Translations under genes and position numbers: made by a program
Shown: piece by piece, positions 44,741 to 54,076 of the stretch
How the letters are laid out: every line of letters begins with the position of its first letter
Position numbering within the stretch: the stretch's first letter is position 1
Assembly (NCBI RefSeq): GCF_030269365.1
Contig: NZ_BSTF01000003.1
Coordinates: 620,001 to 684,000 of the forward strand
Source of the DNA: Lentzea sp. NBRC 102530
GTDB taxonomy: Bacteria; Actinomycetota; Actinomycetes; Mycobacteriales; Pseudonocardiaceae
Direction of reading: 5' to 3'
Length of the DNA: 64,000 nucleotides
Notes under the pieces: generated by a model
Told to the model about the DNA's origin: nothing
Databases searched by the model: none
The model's input: only the letters and a program-made list of their open reading frames with translations

Positions 44741-47376
44741 GGCTTCGCCACGTTGTGCCCGCTGACCTCGACCACCGGCTGCGCGCCGCCGAGGTCAGCG
44801 GTCCGGTACTCCGCCCGGATCGTCTGCGTCTCGCCGGGGAACAGCGTGATGTAGTTGTCGGACCAGTCGGCGGGCAGCACCTCGGGCCCGCCCTGCCCCT
44901 TGCGCAGCGACGCCCGCAGGAAGAACGCCACCGACGTGCCGGTGTTCCTCACGGTGACGCTGGTGGCCTGCTTGCCGTCGGTACCCGGCGTGGTCGTCGT
45001 GGAGACCGACACCTGACCGGCCTTCAGGGAGCTCAACGACTTCAGGTCCGTGTACTGGGCCTGCGGCGTGTACCACCAGTCGCCGGCGTTGTAGTTCAGC
45101 GTGTCCGCCTTGGTGGACAGCCAGTAGACGTTGCGGTCGACCACGGCACCGCTGGAGTCCTTGAGCAGCAACCGGACGAAGTACGCCGTCGACAGGCCCG
45201 ACGGCTGCGGCAGGTTCCCGACCCGCACGGACCCGTTGGCCTTGGCCGGGACGGACCGCGTCTCGTTCGCCTTCTGCGTGCCGTCGGAGTTGAAGACGGT
45301 GACCTGCAACTGCAGGCCCTGCTTGGCTTCCAGGCCCATGTTCACCACGGCGAGAGACTTGTCGTCGTAGGAGTACTGGGCGTGCAGCGCCTTGTTCGCC
45401 GTCTTGGCACCGAAGTACGACCCGGCCGTGGCGAGGTTGTAGTTGTAGAGGTGCCAGAAGAGCTTGGGCCACGGGTCGTTCTGCATCCAGTAGATGACGC
45501 CCTGCGCCTGGTTCGCGCCGGTGTCGGAGAAGTCGCGGCCGAACGCCTCGAACTGCGCGCGGTTCGTCTCGTACTGCTGCAGCTGGGCCTTGCGCACGAA
45601 GTCCTCGACGTTCGACGGCTTGCCGTAGCGGTTGTCGAGCGCGGTTCCCCAGAAGCCGATCTTGCTGAAGTTGCCGGACGGCGACAGGTGGTACTGCTGC
45701 GCGTTGTAGTCCGTCAGCCTGTTGATCTCGTTCTGGCTCAGGAACTTCTTGAGCTCGTCCATCTCCGGGATCGCGAGGCCGGGACCAATTTCTGAGGCGA
45801 AGCCCGCGCTGCCGCCCTTCTGGTTGTTGTACCAGTAGACCGGCGGCTCCCACCAGTACGGGCCGTCCATCTTCATGCCCGAGTCACCGAGCTGCGGGGA
45901 GCTGCGGCGCGCGGCCGCCGTGACGACCGGGGTCTGCCAGTCGGCGCGCTTCAGGGCGTCCAGGTAGATCTTCTCGACGGCGGCGACGGGCGCCTCGTCC
46001 GAGCCGATCAGGAACGTGAACACGCTGGGGTGGTTGCGGATCCGCTTGGCCTCGCCCTCGGCGGACGCGCCCGCGACGCGCTTGTCCTCCTCGGTGAACC
46101 CGCCGGTGTTCTGCCACTTCGAGCAGCACTCCCAGCCGGTCATGAGCAGGATGCCCATGCGGTCGGCCAGGTCGTAGATCTCGTCGTTCTCGGGCTTGCC
46201 TTCGAGGCGGATCGTGTTGAGCCCCATGGACTTCGTCAGCTGCATCTCGTCGGCGATCTTCCGCGCGTTCGTGCGCAGGAAGAGGTCCGACGCCCAGCCG
46301 CCGCCGCGGATCAGGATCGGCTTGCCGTTGATCTGGTACTGGAGGTTGCCGGAGATCATCTTCGAGGTGACCTCGCGGATGCCGAACGTCGTCCGCTGCT
46401 GGTCCGACGCGGCACCGGACACCGTCGCGGCGGCGGTCGCCTCGTACAGCGGCTGCGCGCCCATCTGGTACGGCCACCAGATCTGCGGGTTGGTGACGTT
46501 CAACGTGAACGTGACGGTCCTGGTCTCGTTCGCGGCCAGGCTGACGTTCTGGCTGTAGTTCTGGCCCGCGGCGCTGCCGGAGACGGTCGTGGTGACCGCG
46601 CTGCCGGTGTTGTTGCGCGCGTCGACCTTCACGGTGACGGTCGCGGTGTTCAGGTTCGGCAACGGCAGGTCGGACAGCACGTGCAGTCCCCGCAACGAGA
46701 CCGCGCCGCTCTGCGCGAGGTCGACGTCGCGGAACAGGCCCTGGTTGCGGTCGGGCGGGAGCTGCGCCCAGTCGATGAAGTGGATCACCAGGTCCCTGGC
46801 CGGGTCGGACGGCGACGCCTTGATCGCGATCGCGTTGTCGCCCTTGCGCAGCAGGCTGGTCACGTTGAACTCGTGGGTCGGGTACGCGCCGATGACGGTG
46901 TCGGTGCCGGCGACCTTCGTGCCGTTCAGCCACACCTCGCCGCGCGCGATCACGCCGCCGTTGAGCTTGAGGAACGTGTTGACGCCCGGCTGCGGGTCGG
47001 CCTGGAAGACCTTGCGGTACCACCACGGCACCTTGAAGTCGTCGGCGTTCGCCTTCTTCAGGTTCTCCGAGTAGTTGACGTCGCCGTACCTGTTGTTGGC
47101 GATGAGGCCGGCCATCACGGTCGACCGCGCGGGCACCGTCAGCCAGCCGGCGTCGGAGTAACCGGGGCCGGAGATCACGGTGCCGCTCTGGGTGGCGGTG
47201 GCGCTCGTCTGCATGCGCCAGTCCGGGATCGTGGAGGTCTGTCCTGGGGCGGCGGCCACCGTGAGCGCCGCCCCCGTGCCGGGCACGGGGCCCGCGTTGG
47301 CTGAGGTGCCTGGCACGAGCAAGGCCAGACCCACCGCCGCCACGACCAGGGTCGGTAGTGGTCGGTTGCGCAGCAT
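44737..47376 (-). CDS. csxA: Secreted exo-beta-D-glucosaminidase, GH2 (CsxA-like)
   Basis: 879 aa exported enzyme releasing glucosamine from chitosan ends. Signal peptide MLRNRPLPTLVVAAVGLALL to about residue 30; GH2 sugar-binding and Ig-like domains; TIM barrel with IRGGGWASDLFLR, GWECCSKWQNTGGF, FLIGSDEAP (acid/base region) and FASEIGPG (nucleophile Glu), followed by two C-terminal beta domains. This layout is that of the Amycolatopsis orientalis CsxA subfamily. ATG 47376 is preferred, with GAGGAG upstream; the frame continues 26 codons further. A palindromic operator candidate lies at 47421-47436. Confidence 0.88.
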   Translation of the reverse strand: MLRNRPLPTLVVAAVGLALLVPGTSANAGPVPGTGAALTVAAAPGQTSTIPDWRMQTSATATQSGTVISGPGYSDAGWLTVPARSTVMAGLIANNRYGDVNYSENLKKANADDFKVPWWYRKVFQADPQPGVNTFLKLNGGVIARGEVWLNGTKVAGTDTVIGAYPTHEFNVTSLLRKGDNAIAIKASPSDPARDLVIHFIDWAQLPPDRNQGLFRDVDLAQSGAVSLRGLHVLSDLPLPNLNTATVTVKVDARNNTGSAVTTTVSGSAAGQNYSQNVSLAANETRTVTFTLNVTNPQIWWPYQMGAQPLYEATAAATVSGAASDQQRTTFGIREVTSKMISGNLQYQINGKPILIRGGGWASDLFLRTNARKIADEMQLTKSMGLNTIRLEGKPENDEIYDLADRMGILLMTGWECCSKWQNTGGFTEEDKRVAGASAEGEAKRIRNHPSVFTFLIGSDEAPVAAVEKIYLDALKRADWQTPVVTAAARRSSPQLGDSGMKMDGPYWWEPPVYWYNNQKGGSAGFASEIGPGLAIPEMDELKKFLSQNEINRLTDYNAQQYHLSPSGNFSKIGFWGTALDNRYGKPSNVEDFVRKAQLQQYETNRAQFEAFGRDFSDTGANQAQGVIYWMQNDPWPKLFWHLYNYNLATAGSYFGAKTANKALHAQYSYDDKSLAVVNMGLEAKQGLQLQVTVFNSDGTQKANETRSVPAKANGSVRVGNLPQPSGLSTAYFVRLLLKDSSGAVVDRNVYWLSTKADTLNYNAGDWWYTPQAQYTDLKSLSSLKAGQVSVSTTTTPGTDGKQATSVTVRNTGTSVAFFLRASLRKGQGGPEVLPADWSDNYITLFPGETQTIRAEYRTADLGGAQPVVEVSGHNVAKP

Positions 47377-47420
47377 GTCGCTCCTCGACGCATCGGGGCG
47401 GCGGCGCTTCGGGGTATCGT

Positions 47421-47436
47421 AAAGAAGGTTTCCTTT
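47421..47436. promoter_or_regulatory. Imperfect palindrome upstream of csxA-like gene
   Basis: AAAGAAGGTTTCCTTT is an AT-rich imperfect palindrome in a GC-rich setting, 45 nt upstream of the csxA-like start. It resembles the A/T-rich palindromes reported upstream of actinomycete chitosanase genes and bound by the ROK-family repressor CsnR; that similarity is from memory and not checked. Confidence 0.4.
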
Positions 47437-47513
47437 TGGTGGGGCCACCGGCAATGCGCCTTACGGGTGACGCGGGACACGCCATTAGCCACCCTCCGTG
47501 CCCGGTGATCCGA

Positions 47514-47519
47514 TAGCTT
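47514..47519 (+). promoter_or_regulatory. -10 box TAGCTT, leaderless DUF3558 gene
   Basis: TAGCTT plus 7 nt leads to ATG 47527; no Shine-Dalgarno is present. Fits a leaderless TANNNT promoter for the second DUF3558 lipoprotein gene. Confidence 0.47.
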
Positions 47520-47526
47520 GGCCGCC

Positions 47527-48120
47527 ATGCGTCGACTTGCCGTCCCGTTCCTGCTGGCAGCGGTCCTGACCGGGTGTTCTTCGACAGAGCCGGGGAAGCC
47601 CTCCGCGGGGGACTCGGGCACCGCGACGCCGCCGACCGGAACTTCAGCCGGGACGGCGCCGGTGAACAGGCCGAAGGCAGTCGACCTGAAGGCGATCGAC
47701 CCGTGCGCTCTCATCACCCCGGAAACGAAGGCGGCCCTGGGTTTGAACGTCGTCAAAGCCGGGGACCCCCTCGCCGATTACGGGGAGGGGAGCAGGCGTT
47801 GCAACCAGACCTATGTGGACCACCTGTACATCGCGAACATCCACACGCTGCTCAACGGCGGGGTGGACCGGCTCAAGCGGACGACGGGTGAGGCCAAGCT
47901 CACCCCGGCGAAGGTCGCGGGATATCCCGCCTACCTGACCCAGCGGGATTCGCCGGGGACCGCCGGCGCGTGCGAGATCTACATCGATGCGAACGACGGT
48001 CAGTTGTTGCTGGTCAACGGGGTTGCGGGGCTCGGAGAGGACAAGGCCACGCTGGACGGCGCGTGCGAACGGGCCAAGGCGCTGGCAGAGGCCGCCGGCG
48101 CTGTTCTCGCGACGAAATGA
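47527..48120 (+). CDS. DUF3558 lipoprotein (locus B)
   Basis: 197 aa lipoprotein. Signal sequence MRRLAVPFLLAAVLTGC ends in lipobox LTGC, then a Ser/Thr/Pro linker and a DUF3558 domain beginning IDPCALITPETKAALG with Cys in SRRCNQTYVD, GACEIYID and DGACERAK. Paralogue of 12601. Here the gene precedes, with its own promoter, the EspC/PE-like and PPE-like genes, whereas in locus A it lies between them. Confidence 0.82.
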   Translation: MRRLAVPFLLAAVLTGCSSTEPGKPSAGDSGTATPPTGTSAGTAPVNRPKAVDLKAIDPCALITPETKAALGLNVVKAGDPLADYGEGSRRCNQTYVDHLYIANIHTLLNGGVDRLKRTTGEAKLTPAKVAGYPAYLTQRDSPGTAGACEIYIDANDGQLLLVNGVAGLGEDKATLDGACERAKALAEAAGAVLATK

Positions 48121-48243
48121 CAGTTGAGTAGAACTACGCGCCTTATACCGGGAACCGGTCACTCGCGTAATGCATCAGAGCTACAGTCGTCCCAAAAGCA
48201 CACATGGCCCGTTCCCTGAGGGCCGTACTGAGGAGGGTGTGCC

Positions 48244-48615
48244 GTGTTTCTCGCGGATGGTGGTGGAGGCGCCTCGTCGCCGCCGGAGTTCGGTCAGCGC
48301 AAGCTGAAGGTGGACCCGTCAGCCATTCCCCAGGCGAGGAAGGCTTTTGAGCAGGCGCTCGCGGAGTTCGAGGCGAAGGTCACGCCCGCGGTGGACGACC
48401 TGCCCACCAGGCCGTGGGCCGGAGACCCGATCTCCAGCGAGACCTCGAAGGCGTTCAACGAGCAGACCTCCGAGAAGGCGCTCGCCGCACTGAAGATCTA
48501 CAAGCAGCAGCTCACCGGCGTCATCGACCAGCTGAAGATGATCGAGGAGCAGTACCGCCAGGTCGAGGGCGACAACGCGGCCATGTGGGGCAAGCACCTG
48601 CGGGACCAGGACTGA
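48244..48615 (+). CDS. PE-like/WXG100-size helical protein (locus B)
   Basis: 123 aa helical protein. AGGAGG (48231-48236) is 7 nt before GTG 48244. After a short Gly/Ser start, residues 18-120 form two long helices (RKLKVDPSAIPQARKAFEQA and LAALKIYKQQLTGVIDQLK) with a turn near RPWAGDPISSETSKAFN. No W-x-G; W-A-G stands in a similar place. Resembles residues 48-150 of the 12143 protein. It is 16 nt upstream of a PPE-like gene and is probably its dimer partner. Confidence 0.65.
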   Translation: MFLADGGGGASSPPEFGQRKLKVDPSAIPQARKAFEQALAEFEAKVTPAVDDLPTRPWAGDPISSETSKAFNEQTSEKALAALKIYKQQLTGVIDQLKMIEEQYRQVEGDNAAMWGKHLRDQD

Positions 48616-48631
48616 GAGGGGGGACTGACCG

Positions 48632-49906
48632 ATGACTGACCACCGCTTCCAGGGGTACGGACACCCCGAGCTGTACAAGATGATCAACTCCGGTCCCGGC
48701 GTCTCCGCCTCCATCCCGGTCGAGGCCGGCTGGAAGAAGATCGCCGCGACGCTCGCGCAGATCGACGCGGACCTGCACGAGGGCTTGAAGAAGATGGGCG
48801 CGGACTGGGAGTCCGACGCCGCCGACGCCGCCATGGGCGCGTTGTCGCCGCTGGCCGAGTGGGCCGGGTTCGCCGAGACCGGCGCGACCACCATGGAGTC
48901 CTCCGCGCGCCTGCAGGGCGAGTACATCGCCGAAGCGCGCAAGAAGATGCCCGAGGTCGTCCCCGTCACGACCGAGAAGCCCGGCATGCTCGACATGGCC
49001 GTCGGCGCGCTGACCGGTCCCGTCGGCATGGCGCACGTCGTGGGCCAGCAGATCGACCACGAACGGCAGGAGGCCGCGGCCGACAACGCCGCCGCCCAGG
49101 CCGTCAAGGTCATGGAGAACTACCAGTCGGACAGCCGCTGGAACTCCTCGACGCTCGGCGACTTCCCGACGCCGCCGACCGTCGTCATCGACACGCCTCC
49201 GCCCGGCGACACGGGCACCGGCAGCACGCGCGTCGGCTACACGCAGACGAGCAGCGGCGCGCCGACCGGCACCACGACCTCGCCGGCGTGGACGTCGGGT
49301 CCGACGAACACCGGCCCGCAGCAGCAGGTCTCGACCGGCTGGACGCCTCCGCCGACCGACACCACGCACACCTCGTGGACGCAGCCGCCGACGCACACGC
49401 CGACGCCGCCTCCCACCTACACCCCGCCGCCCACGAACACCCCGCACCCGACGCCGACCCCCACCCCGGTTCCGCCGGGTGGCCCGGTGTTCACCCGTCC
49501 CGGCACCACCGGTCCCGGTGGCCCCGGTTCGGGCAGCCTGCGCGGTGGCCAGCTGGGCACCGGCGGTGCGGGCAAGGCCTTCGGGCCGATGTCCGGTTCG
49601 CTCGGCGCGTCCGGCCAGCAGGGCGCGATGAAGCCCGGTGGCATGCCCGGCGGCCTGTCCGGTGCCGGCGGCCACGGTCCTGACGCGGTGCGCGGCGGAG
49701 CCCTGGGCTCCGGTGCCGGTGGTGGTGCCGGAGCGGGCAAGGCCGGTGCCGCGGGTGCCGGTGGCGCAGGCGGCGCCCACGGCCAGAAGGGCGAGGGCGA
49801 GGACGACATCGAGCACAAGGCGGCCGACTACCTGGTCGAGACCGACGACGTGTTCGGCGACGAGCGCATGGTCGCTCCGCCGGTCATCGGCGGCGCGGCG
49901 GAGTGA
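48632..49906 (+). CDS. PPE-like ESX substrate with Thr/Pro-rich tail (locus B)
   Basis: 424 aa. Residues 1-175 are helical with AGWKKIAATLAQIDADLHEG and MGADWESDAADAAMGALSPL, a WXG-like W-E-S turn and a PPE-type four-helix layout. Residues 180-290 are Thr/Pro-rich with repeated PTxTPxP units; 290-385 are Gly-rich. The C-terminus ends ETDDVFGDERMVAPPVIGG, almost the same tail as the protein at 13207. GGGGGG lies upstream of ATG 48632. Predicted ESX export with the EspG-like protein that follows. Confidence 0.75.
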   Translation: MTDHRFQGYGHPELYKMINSGPGVSASIPVEAGWKKIAATLAQIDADLHEGLKKMGADWESDAADAAMGALSPLAEWAGFAETGATTMESSARLQGEYIAEARKKMPEVVPVTTEKPGMLDMAVGALTGPVGMAHVVGQQIDHERQEAAADNAAAQAVKVMENYQSDSRWNSSTLGDFPTPPTVVIDTPPPGDTGTGSTRVGYTQTSSGAPTGTTTSPAWTSGPTNTGPQQQVSTGWTPPPTDTTHTSWTQPPTHTPTPPPTYTPPPTNTPHPTPTPTPVPPGGPVFTRPGTTGPGGPGSGSLRGGQLGTGGAGKAFGPMSGSLGASGQQGAMKPGGMPGGLSGAGGHGPDAVRGGALGSGAGGGAGAGKAGAAGAGGAGGAHGQKGEGEDDIEHKAADYLVETDDVFGDERMVAPPVIGGAAE

Positions 49907-50709
49907 GTCTGTTCGGCGCTCCGGCGGAGAGGGAGCCGATCGCTCTCTCCGCCGAGGAGTTCGACGTGGTGTGGGAGCGGCTGAACGCCGGTCCCATGCC
50001 GCTCGTGCTGAAGGTCCCCACGCCCGGCAAGACGCGGGACGAGCGCATCCAGCTCGAGAACCGCGTCTTCCAGCAGCTGGACCAGCGGCGCCTGGGCAAC
50101 TCCCGCGCACTCTCCTCCGACCTGGAGGGGTTGCTGCGCATGTTCGTGAAGCCCGAGCGGGAGGCGGACGGCCGCCTCTGGCTCGGCAGGAGCTTGCGCG
50201 TCCTCGCCGTCGCGAACGGTGACCGGGGCGCGCTGGCGACGTTGCAGGACGACCGGCTGACGTTCCAGCCGTGGGCGGGCTCCGGGCTCGCCTCTGCCGT
50301 GCTGTCGGTGCTGCCGCAGCACCCCGCGGGCACCGGGCTCTCGGTCACGTTGCCGAGTGCGGACATCGAGAAGGCGATCGCGAACACCGACGGCTCGCCG
50401 AAGTCGATGGAGGCCGCGTTCCGGGGCATCGGGCTGCGCGAGGACGACGCGAAGGCGCTGGTGAAGATGTTCACCGGGCTCGTGCACACCGGGAACTTCG
50501 GCGCCGCCGCCCGCGACAAGTACGGCAAGCGCTGGCGGCCCGAGCGCGTGGTCGCGTTCTTCGACACCGAAGAGGGCCGCTACCTGCAACAACGCCGTGC
50601 GACGAGCGGCCAGCCGCCGTGGAGCACGTTCACGCCGACCGACGGGCGCCGGATGATGCACCAGGTCGACGAGCTGATCGCCGAAGCGGTGCGTTCCGCC
50701 GGGCTCTGA
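49903..50709 (+). CDS. EspG-like ESX secretion chaperone (locus B)
   Basis: 268 aa cytoplasmic EspG-family protein. It begins with PIALSAEEFDVVWERLNAG and has AALATLQDDRLTFQPWAGS-type core strands, ending RVVAFFDTEEGRYLQQRR and TDGRRMMHQVDELIAEA, parallel to the paralogue at 14506. GTG 49903 overlaps the TGA of the PPE-like gene, so chaperone and substrate are translated together, which fits chaperoning of the nascent substrate. Confidence 0.82.
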   Translation: MSLFGAPAEREPIALSAEEFDVVWERLNAGPMPLVLKVPTPGKTRDERIQLENRVFQQLDQRRLGNSRALSSDLEGLLRMFVKPEREADGRLWLGRSLRVLAVANGDRGALATLQDDRLTFQPWAGSGLASAVLSVLPQHPAGTGLSVTLPSADIEKAIANTDGSPKSMEAAFRGIGLREDDAKALVKMFTGLVHTGNFGAAARDKYGKRWRPERVVAFFDTEEGRYLQQRRATSGQPPWSTFTPTDGRRMMHQVDELIAEAVRSAGL

Positions 50710-50765
50710 TGTCTGGTTTGATCTGATCACCGCCGCCGTGGCCAAGACCCCTTGGAGACGGCGAA

Positions 50766-52409
50766 ATGAGCATCGACAGAAGGCTGTTCCTGCTGGCTAC
50801 AGGGGCTGCACTGGTCGGGACGTCAACGATGACGGGGACTGCTTCCGCGCAGTCCTCCGCCTCGCTGTGGCAAGAGTTCGTTGCCAATCCCTTCAACCAC
50901 CCGCAGATCCCGAACATCGCCTACGCCGGCTACCGCACGGGTGAGAAGCCCGCCCGCCGTCCCGTGCTGGCGAACGTGCTGTTCTTCGGAGCACGCAAGG
51001 ACGGCTCCGCCGACGCGTCCGCCGCGATCAACAAGGCTGTCGAGTTCGTCGGCCGGTTGGGCGGGGGCACCGTGTACGTGCCGCCCGGCCGGTACCGGAT
51101 CGACGACATCATCCGCATCGGCCACGACAACGTCGTGTTGCGCGGCGCCGGCAGTTCTCGCACCACCTTCTACGCGACGCGGTCGCTGGAGGAGATCGTC
51201 GGCATCAACCGCAGCCGGTACGGCTCGGAGAACTCGGCCTGGAGCTGGTCCGGCGGCCTGGTCTGGGTCTGCCACCGGGACCGCTACCTGCCGCTGGTCG
51301 ACGCGATCAAGGCGCGGAAATGGCCTTTCGAGGGCTGGACGGGCAACGAGCTGGAGCAGGGAACGCTGCTGACCGACGTCGTCGGCTCGGCGGCGCGCGG
51401 GTCGTTCGTGCTCACCGTCGCGAATGGACGGTCGCTGCGCGCGGGTCAGCGGGTGTTGTTGCGGCTGGACGATTCCGAGTACTCGCTGCCGAAGCACATG
51501 TGCGGTGACGTGCCCGGGACGGCGAGCTACCGGTGGGACGACAAGGACAAGCTCCTGTCCTACTTCCCGTTCCTGTGGCCGGTGCGGGTGGAGTGGGTGC
51601 GGGGCAACAGGGTCAAGCTCGCCCAGCCGTTGCCGCTGGAGATCCGCCCGGAGTGGAAGGCGCGGCTCACCACGATGGCCCCCGTGATCACGGGGGCGGG
51701 CGTCGAGGGCATCAAGATCGAGATGTTCAAGGTGCCGACGCCGAAGCACCTGCTGGACAAGGGGTACAACGGCGTCGCGTTCCAGTGCGCGTGGGACTGC
51801 TGGGCCGACGACGTGCACGTGCAGGACGTCGACAACGGGTTCCTGCTGGTGTCCTCCAAGGGGATCTCGCTGCTGAACACGCGCGTGTCCGGCCGTGGTC
51901 ACCACCACGCGTACGCCGTGCGCGAGCAGTCGCACGACAACCTGACCGACGGGTTCGTGATCGAGGCGCCGTCCGAACCGTCACAGGCGGGCGCGGGCAA
52001 CCACGGCCTGAACGTCGAAGGCCTGTCGTGCGGCAACGTCTGGACCCGCGGCCGGATGGACCACGACGTCTTCGACACGCACCGCGGCCTGCCGTTCGCC
52101 AACGTCCGCACCGAGATCACCATCAACAACGTCGGCGCGCACGGCGGCAGCGCGAACGCGGGACCGTTGTACGGCGCCCGCTTCACGCACTGGAACGTCA
52201 CCGTCACCAACCAGCGGGCCGGCAACGTCCGGATCGACCAGGTGGCGCCGTGCAGCGCGACCGTGGCGATCTCCGAGGTCCGCGACTTCGGCCAGATCGA
52301 CAAGCCGGACTTCGCCGGCGAGCTGAACTCGCGCCTGGAGTTGTACGGCACGACCTCCGTGACGCCGCGCAACCTCTATGACGCACAACGAAAGCTGCGC
52401 CGGAGCTAG
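50766..52409 (+). CDS. Secreted parallel beta-helix (pectate-lyase-like) protein
   Basis: 547 aa exported protein. The N-terminus MSIDRRLFLLATGAALVGTS has a twin-Arg motif followed by a hydrophobic stretch and cleavage after ASA, so Tat export is likely. The body has NVLFFGARKDGSADASAAIN and GGGTVYVPPGRYRI, the start of pectate-lyase/GH28-like right-handed helices, then VVLRGAGSSRTTFYAT and many short strand repeats. Substrate probably a plant or fungal polysaccharide; catalytic residues not identified. GGAGA precedes the ATG. Its stop codon shares the CTAG with the convergent gene. Confidence 0.78.
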   Translation: MSIDRRLFLLATGAALVGTSTMTGTASAQSSASLWQEFVANPFNHPQIPNIAYAGYRTGEKPARRPVLANVLFFGARKDGSADASAAINKAVEFVGRLGGGTVYVPPGRYRIDDIIRIGHDNVVLRGAGSSRTTFYATRSLEEIVGINRSRYGSENSAWSWSGGLVWVCHRDRYLPLVDAIKARKWPFEGWTGNELEQGTLLTDVVGSAARGSFVLTVANGRSLRAGQRVLLRLDDSEYSLPKHMCGDVPGTASYRWDDKDKLLSYFPFLWPVRVEWVRGNRVKLAQPLPLEIRPEWKARLTTMAPVITGAGVEGIKIEMFKVPTPKHLLDKGYNGVAFQCAWDCWADDVHVQDVDNGFLLVSSKGISLLNTRVSGRGHHHAYAVREQSHDNLTDGFVIEAPSEPSQAGAGNHGLNVEGLSCGNVWTRGRMDHDVFDTHRGLPFANVRTEITINNVGAHGGSANAGPLYGARFTHWNVTVTNQRAGNVRIDQVAPCSATVAISEVRDFGQIDKPDFAGELNSRLELYGTTSVTPRNLYDAQRKLRRS

Positions 52410-54076
52410 CTCATCGCGACGGGCAGCGACCACGTCCGGTCGTTGAGGTCGGTGGGGAGCACGACGTTCTCCACCGACCGCCCGATGCGCCGGTGCCAGC
52501 CGTTGTCGTACTCCAGCCGGTACGACGTCTGCACGCCAGGCAGCTGTACGGGCGTTGTGTCGCACAGCAGCAGGTGTTGCCCGTAGGTGCGGCCTTCCCG
52601 GCTGAGCGTCTGGAGTGCGTCGAGGAGTTCTGGTCGTGCGGCGGCCGCTTCGCCGGCCCTGTCCAGGCAGACCAGCAGCTCTGGCATCGAGCCGTGGGCC
52701 GCCCGGAAGTCCCAGGTGCTGCGGGACCTGGACTCCGCCAGCGTGCTGACCCGCGTCTCGTGGTCCGCCAGCAGGTCGACGAGGCCGTGCCGGACGTGCG
52801 GAGCGCCGTCGAGGCCCGCGAACAACTCGCCGCCGAGGAAGACGACCTGCAGGTCCTCCGGTGAGTGCCGGGCCATCAGACCGAGCACCAGCGCTCGCAC
52901 GCCCTCCGCCCGTTCGCCGTCCGGCGCGATGATCTCGCCGTGCGGGCCCATGCCGTCCTGCAGGTGGGCGGACTTGAGGTCGATCTCGATCTTCTGCCCG
53001 AACTCGTCCACGCCCACCGCGACCCGGTACTGCAACTTCATCGGGCGTGGCCGCCACACGTGCTTGTTCGGCATGTCGTGCAACGAGAAGAAGTCCGGCG
53101 CGGGCTCTTCCGCGAGCATCAGCGGAATCAGGGTGCTGACCGCTTCTTCGAGGTTCGCGGGCGCCTCGCAGTCGTCGACCAGCACGTCCGTCAGGTCGCT
53201 CGGCCGGTCGAACAGCAGCTGCACGCCGGACTTGCCCACCTCCGCGGCGATGGCGGTGAACGCGCTGAGGTCGTCGAACCCGGTGACGCAGACCAGCAGT
53301 TGCGGCAGCACCTGGTCGAAGCCGCGGTGGTCGAACACCGTCCAGGTGTTGCCGACGACCTCCAACCGCCGTTCCACCTCGGCCGTCAGCGTTGCGAGCA
53401 CGGCGGTGAGATCGGCGTTCCGGTGGTGCGCGACGACGTGCGGTGCCTGGTCGAGGCCGTCGAACACGCCGCTGTCGTGCGCGTCGACGAAGACCGCCTG
53501 GAAGAGCTTGGGCGAGTGCGTGCACATCAACCCCAGCAGCAGGCTCCGGAACGCGTCTGCCCGCGTGACGCTCAGATGTGACCCGGTCCGCCACTTGCCG
53601 TCGGCGAAGTGCGTCAGCTCCACGACCACCGGCGTCCCGGCCGCGTCGACGCCGACCGGGACCTTCCACCAGCGCCCCTTCCACGCCAGGGCCTTGGTGA
53701 ACCGCGTCCTCCCGTGCAGCGCGAGGAAGTCGAGGACCTCGACCCGCAGCGGCACCCGGTCGGGCAGCTCGTCCACCGACCGGGCGGTGATGACCACCCG
53801 GACGTTCCACGAGGCCGCCGCGATCCACCGGACGGCCTCGGCCAGCCCGGGATCCGTTGCGCTGCAGTGCTTCCAGTCGTCGACCAGCAACGTCGCACCC
53901 GGCTCCGCGCCGCGTTCGAACCAGGCCAGCAGGTTCTGCCGCCGCCGTTCGTCAGCGGGGTCGAAGCTCACCGCGACACCGGGCAGCTCACCGCGTCCGA
54001 TGCGGTAGACGCCCTGCACGCCCGCGATCCGGCGCGCGACCAGGTGAGCAGGGCCGATGAGCGCGAGATGGGTCAT
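52406..54076 (-). CDS. EccC-derived protein without Walker A (pseudo-ATPase)
   Basis: 556 aa cytoplasmic protein built from FtsK/EccC-type modules. Residues 1-110: VYRIGRGELPGVAVSFDPAD and LLVDDWKHC, a Walker-B-like strand. Around 180-210: FRSLLLGLMCTHSPKLFQAV and GVFDGLDQAPHVV match the EccC helix after Walker A and the PHxx segment. Around 385-420: GPHGEIIAPDGERAEGVRALV lines up with the EccC sequence GPHGxxxGxxGSGKSxLxRxLV, but the GSGKS is lost. Both modules therefore lack the P-loop. Overlaps the upstream paralogue by ATGA. Probably a regulatory or substrate-binding relative of EccC; not an ATPase. Confidence 0.68.
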   Translation of the reverse strand: MTHLALIGPAHLVARRIAGVQGVYRIGRGELPGVAVSFDPADERRRQNLLAWFERGAEPGATLLVDDWKHCSATDPGLAEAVRWIAAASWNVRVVITARSVDELPDRVPLRVEVLDFLALHGRTRFTKALAWKGRWWKVPVGVDAAGTPVVVELTHFADGKWRTGSHLSVTRADAFRSLLLGLMCTHSPKLFQAVFVDAHDSGVFDGLDQAPHVVAHHRNADLTAVLATLTAEVERRLEVVGNTWTVFDHRGFDQVLPQLLVCVTGFDDLSAFTAIAAEVGKSGVQLLFDRPSDLTDVLVDDCEAPANLEEAVSTLIPLMLAEEPAPDFFSLHDMPNKHVWRPRPMKLQYRVAVGVDEFGQKIEIDLKSAHLQDGMGPHGEIIAPDGERAEGVRALVLGLMARHSPEDLQVVFLGGELFAGLDGAPHVRHGLVDLLADHETRVSTLAESRSRSTWDFRAAHGSMPELLVCLDRAGEAAAARPELLDALQTLSREGRTYGQHLLLCDTTPVQLPGVQTSYRLEYDNGWHRRIGRSVENVVLPTDLNDRTWSLPVAMS

